Positions 1 through 5,701 of a stretch of 6,737 nt of DNA are shown here, piece after piece (position 1 is the first letter of the stretch; every line of letters begins with the position of its first letter). The notes beneath the pieces are model-generated. The model made no database searches. It saw only the letters and a list, made by a program, of their open reading frames with translations, and was not told where the DNA came from. This DNA comes from Oscillospiraceae bacterium (GTDB taxonomy: Bacteria > Bacillota > Clostridia > Oscillospirales > UBA644): the NCBI GenBank assembly GCA_015067385.1, contig SVMP01000117.1, positions 1-6,737 of the forward strand, given 5' to 3'. A program made the position numbers and the translations under genes.

Positions 1-1293
1 GTGACCCATAACAACGACAACAGGGCTTCTGGGTTCGAGTTCGGATTCATTATCCTCTGTGTCATCGATAAGTTTATCTTCAATCGTTACAACAACTTCT
101 TTTGTAACCTTTGCGCCGAATTCTTCAGCAACAAGAGCCGCAGTATCATAGTCTATTATCTGAGAAGCAGAAGCCATTATACCGAGAAGCATAAGTTTTT
201 TTACAACTTCGGCGTTTGTCATACGAAGCGCAGCCGCAAGTTCTGAAACAGAAAGCTGTTCGGGAAGAACGATATTGGAAAGATGTTTCTTTCTGTCCTT
301 TTCATACTGTTCGATACGTTTAAGCTTTGCAAGCTCATCTTCACGTTTAGTATCGTACTGAGACTTTGATTTATTCTTATTTTTGATTTTTTGTTTACTC
401 TTGCCGTAATCTTTGTTTGCTCTGTCCCCTACGATATCGTTAAGACGTTCATCGTATTTGGAAAGATTAACATTGATATTTGTACGAGTATCAACAACCT
501 TGACGTTTTCATTTATAACATCTTTATCTATGACTGTTATCGTAGCATCGTCGTTATCGTTCTCTATACGGCGAGGAACGATATTCTTCTGTTTTTCGGG
601 ACGATCCTTATCTTTTTTGTTATTGTCTTTATTCTTTTGCTGATTTTTAGCGTTTTCAACAGAGAAGCGTTCAAACTTAGCCTTTTTATCTTTATTTCTG
701 TCATCTCTGGAGGCATTTTCATTGATAGCTTGTTTCGCTGCCTGAGCTTTTTCAGCTTCGGCTTTTGCTTTTGCTTCAGCTTCCTTACGGGCTTTTTCCT
801 CAGCTTCTCTTGCCGCTTTTTCTGCAGCCTCTTTAGCTGCTTTTTCAGCAGCCGCTTTTTCTGCAGCTTCCTTACGAGCTTTTTCCTCAGCCTCTTTTGC
901 AGCCTTTTCTGCAGCCGCTTTTTCTGCAGCTTCTTTAGCTGCCTTCTCTGCCGCTGCTTTTGCTTCAGCTTCTTTACGAGCTTTTTCTTTAGCTGCTTTT
1001 TCTGCAATTTCAGCTTCTTTAGCTGCTTTAGCATCAGCTACTGCCTTTTCTTCGGATGCCTTACGCTCTGCGGCAAGTCTGTCCATCTCAGAGAAATAAG
1101 CAGCAAAATCTTTTACCTTATCGTTCTGTGTAAGATAATCGAAAAGGTAATCAAGCTCTTTTTCTGTAAGCGCAGTCATATGAGAATTAGCGCTCTCTCC
1201 GAATTTTTCTGTAAGAATAGCAAGAATATCATTACTTTTAAGATTGAAATCCTTACTGATCTCATGGACTCTGTACTTATTGTGTAAACCCAT
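1..1293 (-). CDS. infB: Translation initiation factor IF-2, N-terminal 431 residues (3' end cut by window edge)
   Basis: IF2 is the GTPase that brings fMet-tRNA to the 30S subunit and promotes 50S joining in the cytoplasm. The frame is open from the ATG at 1293 to base 1. Residues 4-52 form the small N-terminal IF2 domain (NKYRVHEISKDF start), residues 79-189 are an Ala/Lys/Glu-rich helix, residues 190-340 are a charged linker containing VKVVDTRTNINVNLSKYDE, and residues 341-395 are the second IF2_N domain. The window stops at PVVVVMGH, immediately before the expected VDHGKT G1 motif, so the GTPase, beta-barrel and C-terminal domains lie outside. The start is supported by GGGGAG at 1301-1306, 7 nt upstream, and by the family's usual opening residues. 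It is the last visible gene of the rimP-nusA-ylxR-ylxQ-infB operon, 51 nt after ylxQ. Identification is firm. Confidence 0.96.
   Translation of the reverse strand, partial: MGLHNKYRVHEISKDFNLKSNDILAILTEKFGESANSHMTALTEKELDYLFDYLTQNDKVKDFAAYFSEMDRLAAERKASEEKAVADAKAAKEAEIAEKAAKEKARKEAEAKAAAEKAAKEAAEKAAAEKAAKEAEEKARKEAAEKAAAEKAAKEAAEKAAREAEEKARKEAEAKAKAEAEKAQAAKQAINENASRDDRNKDKKAKFERFSVENAKNQQKNKDNNKKDKDRPEKQKNIVPRRIENDNDDATITVIDKDVINENVKVVDTRTNINVNLSKYDERLNDIVGDRANKDYGKSKQKIKNKNKSKSQYDTKREDELAKLKRIEQYEKDRKKHLSNIVLPEQLSVSELAAALRMTNAEVVKKLMLLGIMASASQIIDYDTAALVAEEFGAKVTKEVVVTIEDKLIDDTEDNESELEPRSPVVVVMGH
727..1059 (-). repeat. Degenerate Ala/Lys/Glu coding repeat inside infB
   Basis: This stretch encodes IF2 residues 79-189, built from imperfect copies of units such as AEKAAAEKAAKEA and EEKARKEAEAKA. 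At DNA level the block around TTCCTTACG recurs at 781 and 868, and as TTCTTTACG at 970, giving spacings of 87 and 102 nt, both multiples of three. The reading frame is kept throughout. The composition predicts a long, highly charged, solvent-exposed alpha-helix linking the two IF2 N-terminal domains. Such tracts are common and length-variable in IF2 of low-GC bacteria. It also creates long spurious open frames on both strands. Confidence 0.85.
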
Positions 1294-1336
1294 CAAATTA
1301 CTCCCCGTATATTATTAACGATAAAAGATGTTTTAT

Positions 1337-1342
1337 TGTCAA
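1337..1342 (-). promoter_or_regulatory. Possible -35 box of an internal infB promoter (weak)
   Basis: A perfect TTGACA lies 2 nt after the ylxQ stop codon, in the 51-nt spacer before infB. No good -10 follows: at 17-nt spacing the hexamer is GTTAAT, which lacks the critical second-position A, and TAATAT is 22 nt away. The spacer also carries the inverted repeat ATAAAA-GATG-TTTTAT at 1321-1336. A weak internal promoter is possible, but the match may be chance in AT-rich DNA. Confidence 0.2.
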
Positions 1343-1344
1343 GA

Positions 1345-1659
1345 TTAATTATTTTTCATTTTTTTCTTTAAAAGCTCAGCAAAACCGTCATCTGTCACGG
1401 CAACAACAGCAACTTTTTTTACACCGAGCGCCGAACCGAGAACTTCCATGGAATAATCGACATGAATTGTTTCGGCTCTCTTTTGTGCATTCAGAACAGT
1501 TCTTTCAGCCGCATCGTTTGATGTAATACAGAATGAAATATGCCCCGAATATTCGCTTATTCTGTCCCAACCCAAAATAAGTTTACCGGCACGACGTGCA
1601 AGACCGAGAGTTGTAAGAAAGGGGTTGGGCGTATATTTATCATTCATCAACTTTTCCAT
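1345..1659 (-). CDS. ylxQ: YlxQ, L7Ae-family ribosomal protein-like RNA-binding protein
   Basis: A 104-residue protein of the L7Ae/L30e/Gadd45 fold, the small K-turn-binding type family found between ylxR and infB in Bacillota; its cellular role is poorly defined. Recognisable elements are LTTLGLARRAGKLILG at residues 15-30, the SNDAAERT segment (normally SDAS..T) after the first beta strand, and LGSALGVKKVAVVAVTDDGFAELL near the C-terminus. Length is normal for the family. The gene overlaps the end of ylxR. The ATG at 1659 gives MEKLMNDKYTP, but an in-frame ATG at 1647, preceded by GGATGGA about 8 nt upstream, would give MNDKYTP and may be the real start. Either way the overlap suggests translational coupling. 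Family identification is good from sequence and position together. Confidence 0.9.
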   Translation of the reverse strand: MEKLMNDKYTPNPFLTTLGLARRAGKLILGWDRISEYSGHISFCITSNDAAERTVLNAQKRAETIHVDYSMEVLGSALGVKKVAVVAVTDDGFAELLKKKMKNN

Positions 1660-1924
1660 CCGCCGTAATCTTTAAATTTTCATATATCTGATCGGGAACA
1701 GTCATGCGGAGTGTTTTATTTAAACGTCCGTTTTTTATAGCTTTTTTCAGACAAGCAGCATCCCTGCAGAGATAACAGCCTCTGCCACCCAAGGACATAT
1801 TTTCGTCCACAGCAACAGTTCCGTCAGATGTTTTTGCTATACGAATAAATTCACTCTTATGTGCTCTTCTTCCGCAGCCCACACACTGTCGGAGAAATGC
1901 ACCCTTCTCTCTTTTCGGTTTCAC
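1640..1924 (-). CDS. ylxR: YlxR (RnpM), DUF448 RNA-binding protein
   Basis: A 94-residue YlxR-family protein. In Bacillus subtilis the family member has been described as an RNase P modulator (RnpM) and nucleoid-associated regulator; that role is carried over by homology only. The family core is clear: RQCVGCGRRAHKSEFIRI at residues 12-29, DGTVAVDE at 34-41, GGRGCYLCRDAAC at 46-58 and a basic KKAIKNGRLNKTL segment. Cysteines C14, C17, C53 and C58 fall in the conserved positions. C50 replaces the usual Ala of GRGAYLC. The start is GTG, 2 nt after the nusA stop, and I see no convincing Shine-Dalgarno before it; no ATG occurs before residue 43. Translation is therefore probably coupled to nusA. 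The 3' end overlaps ylxQ. Confidence 0.93.
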   Translation of the reverse strand: MKPKREKGAFLRQCVGCGRRAHKSEFIRIAKTSDGTVAVDENMSLGGRGCYLCRDAACLKKAIKNGRLNKTLRMTVPDQIYENLKITADGKVDE

Positions 1925-1926
1925 TG

Positions 1927-2958
1927 TTATTCTGCGATAATGTCGATTCTGTAACCTGTAAGACGAGCCGCAAGGCGTACATTCTGACCGGTTTTACCGA
2001 TTGCAAGAGAAAGCTGATCTGCAGGAACAACTACCTTGCAGGATTTAGCTTCTACGTCGATTTCCGAAATACGAACGCTTGCAGGAGAAAGGGCTGCAAT
2101 GACAAACTCTTCGGGATTATCACTGTATTTAATAAGATCGACACGTTCACCGCTGAGATTGCTGATGATAGCGGAAATTCTTGCCTGTTTAGGACCTATA
2201 CATGAACCGATCGCATCAACGTTTTCATCATGTGAAACAACTGCAACCTTGGAACGAGAACCTGCTTCTCTGGAAATAGCTTTAATTTCTACGGTTCCGT
2301 CAGCTATTTCGGGAACTTCAATTTCAAAAAGGCAACGGAGGAATTCTGTGTTTGAACGAGAAAGAACGATCTCCTGACTCTTTGAGCCGCGTTTAACATC
2401 GGACACGCAAACCTTGAGACGATCGCCGTCTTTGGGTTTTTCGCCCGGAATAAGATCTTTTTCAAACATCTGCATTTCGTATTCTTTGATCTCGACATAA
2501 ATGCATTTTCCGCGTTCATCCACACGGGAAACGACACCTGTAATAATAGTTCCCTTCATTTCTTCGAATTCCTGAAGGAGAGAACCGTTAACTGCTTCAT
2601 TAATAGCTTGGATAATTACATTCTTACCAACTTTTGCGGCAATACGTCCGACAGATGCTGTGTCACAGTCGAATTCAACGACATCACCTATCTGGTAACT
2701 GGGATTGATCTGCTGAGCCTGTTCAAGAGAAAGCTCAATTGCGGGGAAAGTTACTTCTTCAACAACGTTTTTCTTAATAAAAACACGCATGGTTTTGAAA
2801 GATTCGTCAAAAGTAACATCAACATTATCTGCAGGAACCTGTTTATCTCTGCGAATGGAAGAAACAATACCTGCTTTGATCTTTTCAAGCATATATTCCT
2901 TAGGTATTCCTTTTTCCTTCTGTATCAATTCCAAAGCGTCGTAAAATTCAGATTTCAT
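1927..2958 (-). CDS. nusA: Transcription termination/antitermination factor NusA
   Basis: NusA binds RNA polymerase near the RNA exit channel and modulates pausing, intrinsic termination and antitermination. The 343-residue protein has the order expected for Bacillota: RNA-polymerase-binding N-terminal domain (about 1-125, MKSEFYDALELIQKEKGI), S1 domain (about 135-200, ending DLIPGEKPKDGDR...EIVLSRS), KH1 (about 205-280, LFEIEVPEIADGTVEI and REAGSRSKVAV) and KH2 (about 285-343, VVPADQLSLAIGKTGQNVRLAARLTG). There is no C-terminal acidic repeat domain, as usual in Gram-positives. KH2 has an intact GKTG loop at 321-324, but KH1 reads GPKQ at 255-258 where GxxG is normal. The ATG at 2958 has GGAGGA 4 nt upstream. 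It lies 45 nt after rimP and 2 nt before ylxR. Confidence 0.97.
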   Translation of the reverse strand: MKSEFYDALELIQKEKGIPKEYMLEKIKAGIVSSIRRDKQVPADNVDVTFDESFKTMRVFIKKNVVEEVTFPAIELSLEQAQQINPSYQIGDVVEFDCDTASVGRIAAKVGKNVIIQAINEAVNGSLLQEFEEMKGTIITGVVSRVDERGKCIYVEIKEYEMQMFEKDLIPGEKPKDGDRLKVCVSDVKRGSKSQEIVLSRSNTEFLRCLFEIEVPEIADGTVEIKAISREAGSRSKVAVVSHDENVDAIGSCIGPKQARISAIISNLSGERVDLIKYSDNPEEFVIAALSPASVRISEIDVEAKSCKVVVPADQLSLAIGKTGQNVRLAARLTGYRIDIIAE

Positions 2959-3003
2959 TTTATCCTCCGTGTTTATGATTATGGCTTGTGTTAATTAATT
3001 ATA

Positions 3004-3465
3004 TTAAACGAGATCTATTGTTATTTTGGCAACAGTTTTTCTGTCTGCTTTTTTCTGTTCGCCGTTTATTTCAAGAGAGACGAACGAATCGTCTGCCGAA
3101 ACGAGAACAGCATCGAATTTTTTACTTTTGGGGACAAGTTCATCGTTTGCCTTATAAAGACTGACGGTAACGGTTTTACCCAAGAATCTGTTTAAATGTT
3201 CGGTTGTTTTCAATTCTCGAACAAGACCTGCAGAGAGAACTTCAAAGTCATAAGAATGTTCGATAATATCGAGTTCATCAAGAATGGGATCGAGTTTTCT
3301 GGAAACAGCTTCGCAATCGCTTACCCAAACACCTTCGGGACGGTCGATGTAAACGCGAAGAAAATATTCGGAACCCTCTTTCTTGAATTCAACATCCCAC
3401 AGCTCAACACCGAATTCTTTAGCGATCGGTTCGGCGACTTGTTTTACGGTTTCAACAATAGACAT
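3004..3465 (-). CDS. rimP: Ribosome maturation factor RimP
   Basis: RimP binds free 30S subunits and is needed for efficient small-subunit maturation. The 153-residue protein has the usual length and two-domain layout. The N-terminal domain contains GVELWDVEFKKEG (19-31), FLRVYIDRPEGV (35-46) and DCEAVSRKLDPILDELD (50-66). The stretch at 77-85 is LSAGLVREL where most family members read SSPGLDRPL. An SH3-like C-terminal part follows (FLGKTVTVSLY onward). It is the first gene of the operon with nusA, ylxR, ylxQ and infB, the conserved order. The ATG at 3465 is preceded by AGGGGA at 3476-3481, 10 nt away. Its leader of roughly 50 nt is dominated by a perfect hairpin right at the predicted 5' end. 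Confidence 0.96.
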   Translation of the reverse strand: MSIVETVKQVAEPIAKEFGVELWDVEFKKEGSEYFLRVYIDRPEGVWVSDCEAVSRKLDPILDELDIIEHSYDFEVLSAGLVRELKTTEHLNRFLGKTVTVSLYKANDELVPKSKKFDAVLVSADDSFVSLEINGEQKKADRKTVAKITIDLV

Positions 3466-3490
3466 CTGATAAAAATCCCCTATATAAACT

Positions 3491-3520
3491 ACTAAGAGCG
3501 GTTTTGGTACCGCTCTTAGT
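3491..3520 (-). promoter_or_regulatory. Perfect 12-bp inverted repeat at the predicted 5' end of the rimP operon mRNA
   Basis: Arms 3491-3502 and 3509-3520 are exact reverse complements (ACTAAGAGCGGT / ACCGCTCTTAGT) around a 6-nt loop. Read on the minus strand it begins 4 nt after the -10 box, so the predicted transcription start (about 3517-3520) falls within the first bases of the stem. The transcript would thus begin with a stable hairpin and almost no single-stranded 5' tail. No T-run follows on either strand, so it is not a typical intrinsic terminator. It ends 25 nt before the rimP ATG and leaves the AGGGGA ribosome site free. It could be a 5' stabilising stem-loop or a repressor operator; the sequence alone does not decide. 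Confidence 0.8.
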
Positions 3521-3524
3521 TAAG

Positions 3525-3553
3525 ATTATATCACATTCAAAAATAAAATGCAA
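3525..3553 (-). promoter_or_regulatory. Sigma-A type promoter for the rimP-nusA-ylxR-ylxQ-infB operon
   Basis: On the minus strand TTGCAT (3548-3553) is separated by 17 nt from a perfect TATAAT (3525-3530). The -10 is preceded by TGA, giving an extended -10 (TGnTATAAT). The predicted start is about 3517-3520. The spacer is AT-rich. It is the only strong promoter I see in the intergenic gap and is well placed to drive the operon from about 55 nt upstream of the rimP start codon. Confidence 0.82.
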
Positions 3554-3563
3554 TAGGTAAAAG

Positions 3564-3607
3564 AAAAATTTTTTCGACAAAAAAGTTATTTCGTGCCGTT
3601 TTACGGC
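3564..3607 (-). terminator. Weak terminator candidate after the fucosidase gene
   Basis: About 20 nt past the fucosidase stop, GCCGT-AAA-ACGGC (3595-3607) can form a 5-bp hairpin, but the next T6 run starts about 10 nt later, too far for a classic terminator. That T6 run can itself pair with A6 (3569-3574) around GTCG, followed by T5CT4. The two elements may act together, yet each is poor, so termination here may be leaky and allow read-through into the rimP operon. Confidence 0.35.
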
Positions 3608-3627
3608 TGTTTTCTGTTATTGAAGAA

Positions 3628-4923
3628 CTAAAATATCTCAAATTTCCTTATTGTCGGCATATCGACATACTTATTGATCTTCAACAAAACTTGAGATGCC
3701 TTTTTGCCTTTGACGGGAATTATTCTCTTGTGACCAATGCATTCTCCGGAATAGAAAAGCTCACCGTCAAGGAAAATATCGAATTGACGGATATTTTGTC
3801 CGTCGGAAATATCTTCCATTATGGAAATATAGTTAATTTCCGTAGGTTTGGAAACAGCTAAAGATACAGAATCCACAGTTAAATGATCTTTTTCACCGTC
3901 AACAGAAACTATCGGTTTTCCGAATGTTTCTTTTATAAGTTTACCGAATTCTTCAAACTGTTTTGTATCCTGGAAATCGCCGTCAACGCTGATAGCCATA
4001 CCCATAAGCAAGTTGGAATTTCGGCCGACAGATCTGATATAGCAATCGAGAAGCTGTTCGGGAGTGAAAATTTCTTTTTCTTCCCCTGCCCTCCAAGCCC
4101 AACCGCCACCGAAAGCTCTATGAGTTCTGTTAGGCATGTCTGTCTCAGCGGGCCACCAGTATTTACCGTTAGGATCGCCTACGCCGGCAGCTTCACAATC
4201 GAATGTTCCGTCATAAGCCGCCTCGCCGTTATTTGTTGTTGCCCAACAGTTTTCCGGAGCAAGACCGTCTTCATTGCCTACCCAGCGAACATTATGAGCA
4301 TACTCTTTGGGACCCTGGAAACATATAGCGTTAGGCTGATATTTTTGAAGGATGGGAACGAGGTTCGGCCCGCCTTTCTCTACGGGAATCACGCCTCCAT
4401 CAAACCATATTTCAAAGAGTTCCCCATATTCTGACCACAGTTCTTTGACTTGAGCCTCGACATTTTTAACGTATTCCCGGTAAAAATCAGATTTATAGTC
4501 CATCGCTCTGCTGTCATCGATATCATAATAACCGTTACACCCGGTTGAATAATATATACCGGGCGTAAGACCGTATTTCTCGCACGACTTAATAAAATCG
4601 GCAAGGATATCGCCTTTTCCGTCTTTCCATGCCATAGACGCGCAGCTGTAATCATTTACTTTTGTTTGCCAGAGAGAAAAGCCGGTACAGTGATTTGCGA
4701 CCAACACAGCGTATTTTGCGCCCATTGCATGAGCGGCGGCGATCCACTGATCGGTATCAAGTTTTGTCGGATTCATAATACTCGGCGGAAGTTCGGTTCG
4801 CACTGCCGCGGTCTTATAACCCCTGAATTCGGGGTTATATATTTCCATGCAATAATGGATAAGAACGCCAAGCTCCATATCTGCCCATTCAAGCTGTTGC
4901 TTTGTTGGTTTAGACTTATACAT
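3628..4923 (-). CDS. GH29-family alpha-L-fucosidase, cytoplasmic
   Basis: The 431-residue protein matches glycoside hydrolase family 29, retaining enzymes that release L-fucose from glycans. The TIM barrel spans about 1-335: ELGVLIHYCMEIY (17-29), GAKYAVLVANHCTGFSLW (68-85), DILADFIKSCEKYGLTPGIYYS (105-126), FEIWFDGG (170-177), RWVGNEDGLAPENCWAT (213-229) and CYIRSVGRNSNLLMGM (294-309). D175 of WFDG is the expected nucleophile. E218 of GNEDG lies 43 residues on and is a candidate acid/base by analogy with the 1,3/1,4-specific subfamily. A beta-sandwich tail (about 340-431) contains IMEDISDGQNIRQFDI. The usual KHHDGF and IHWG motifs are changed to NHCTGF and IHYC. No signal peptide or membrane segment is seen, so it should act on imported oligosaccharides. 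ATG at 4923 has AAAGGA 9 nt upstream. It follows the TatD gene by 24 nt. Confidence 0.9.
   Translation of the reverse strand: MYKSKPTKQQLEWADMELGVLIHYCMEIYNPEFRGYKTAAVRTELPPSIMNPTKLDTDQWIAAAHAMGAKYAVLVANHCTGFSLWQTKVNDYSCASMAWKDGKGDILADFIKSCEKYGLTPGIYYSTGCNGYYDIDDSRAMDYKSDFYREYVKNVEAQVKELWSEYGELFEIWFDGGVIPVEKGGPNLVPILQKYQPNAICFQGPKEYAHNVRWVGNEDGLAPENCWATTNNGEAAYDGTFDCEAAGVGDPNGKYWWPAETDMPNRTHRAFGGGWAWRAGEEKEIFTPEQLLDCYIRSVGRNSNLLMGMAISVDGDFQDTKQFEEFGKLIKETFGKPIVSVDGEKDHLTVDSVSLAVSKPTEINYISIMEDISDGQNIRQFDIFLDGELFYSGECIGHKRIIPVKGKKASQVLLKINKYVDMPTIRKFEIF
4815..4839 (-). repeat. 9-bp perfect inverted repeat within the fucosidase coding start
   Basis: TATAACCCC (4815-4823) and GGGGTTATA (4831-4839) are exact reverse complements around a 7-nt loop. 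It lies about 85-109 nt into the fucosidase coding sequence, encoding YNPEFRGY. In the mRNA it would form a moderately stable hairpin. No T-run follows and I see no regulatory partner; coincidence within coding DNA is quite possible. Confidence 0.5.
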
Positions 4924-4947
4924 ACAGGCACATCCTTTCAGATCACA

Positions 4948-5700
4948 TCAAATGCCAAACAATTCACGTCCGTTTTCCTCGGTTTTTTTGAGGATCGATT
5001 CAACGGGTTCGCCCCTGATCTCAGCGATTTTTCTTGCAGTCCAAATAACATTTTTCGGTTCGTTTCTCGTTCCGCGAAGCGGCTCGGGGGAAAGATACGG
5101 GCAGTCTGTTTCTATCATAATTCTGTCTATAGGTGCTTTTAAGGCAACTTCAACGGCTTTTCTTGCATTTTTGAAAGTTACGGCACCCGTAAAAGAAATA
5201 TAAAAACCTATTTTAAGGAGTTCCTCCGCCATTTCCCATGAACCCGCAAAGCAGTGAAAGACACCTCTTACCCCTGCTTTTTTTACCGCTTCGAGACATT
5301 CCGCATGAGCGTCTCTGTCATGTATTACAACAGGTGCATTGAGTTCTTTTGCAAGCTCAAGCTGTTTTTGAAACCAAAATCTCTGGGTATCACGGTCGGA
5401 AAAATCATAATAGAAATCAAGACCGATCTCCCCTATTGCAACACATTTTTTATGTTGCCAAAGTTTTGCGATCTCGTCAAGAGACTCATTCGTCATCTTA
5501 TCGGTTTCATGGGGATGGACACCGACTGCGGCGTAAATAAAATCGTATTTTTCCGCAAGCGCAATGCTTGCATATGAAGATCCGATATCAGAAGAAGCGT
5601 TTACAAGAAAGTTGCCGCCGTTTTCGAGATAAGCAGCAATCACGGCTTCCCTGTCAAGATCAAATTTTTCATCATCAAGATGAGCATGTGTATCAAACAT
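4948..5700 (-). CDS. TatD-family metal-dependent hydrolase (YabD/YcfH type)
   Basis: The 250-residue protein belongs to the TatD family, TIM-barrel amidohydrolase-like enzymes; characterised members are Mg2+-dependent DNases, with 3'-5' exonuclease activity reported for E. coli TatD. All expected metal ligands are visible: H5 and H7 in FDTHAHLD, E91 in GEIGLDFYYD, H127 in VIHDRDAH, H149 in FHCFAG and D199 in ETDCPYLSP. The VGVHPHE segment (59-65) and the PLRGTRNEP segment (207-215) are also typical. Length is normal, so the gene looks functional. The ATG at 5700 is 1 nt past the oxidoreductase stop and has no good Shine-Dalgarno, which suggests coupled translation. In many Bacillota this gene sits beside metG or ksgA; here it lies between an oxidoreductase and a fucosidase. 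The true substrate is unknown. Confidence 0.93.
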   Translation of the reverse strand: MFDTHAHLDDEKFDLDREAVIAAYLENGGNFLVNASSDIGSSYASIALAEKYDFIYAAVGVHPHETDKMTNESLDEIAKLWQHKKCVAIGEIGLDFYYDFSDRDTQRFWFQKQLELAKELNAPVVIHDRDAHAECLEAVKKAGVRGVFHCFAGSWEMAEELLKIGFYISFTGAVTFKNARKAVEVALKAPIDRIMIETDCPYLSPEPLRGTRNEPKNVIWTARKIAEIRGEPVESILKKTEENGRELFGI

Positions 5701-5701
5701 A

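Noticed and set aside
778..996. Regularly recurring blocks that could suggest a CRISPR array or tandem repeat locus
   Set aside because: Repeat copies are degenerate, spacings differ (87 and 102 nt) and all keep the IF2 reading frame; there are no unique spacers.
564..1034. Minus-strand Lys/Leu/Gln-rich 156-residue open frame
   Set aside because: It is an alternate-frame reading of the same infB repeat region and resembles no protein.
391..1287. Long plus-strand open frame with Phe/Ser/Cys-rich, membrane-like translation
   Set aside because: It lies opposite the Ala/Lys/Glu repeat of infB; the biased codons of that repeat read as Phe/Ser/Cys on the other strand. The minus-strand frame is a clear IF2.
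3491..3520. The strong inverted repeat as an intrinsic terminator or bidirectional terminator
   Set aside because: No T-run follows on either strand, and it lies directly downstream of a strong promoter at the predicted start site.
3883..4434. 183-residue plus-strand open frame
   Set aside because: It is wholly antisense to the fucosidase, has no ribosome site and looks like no known family.
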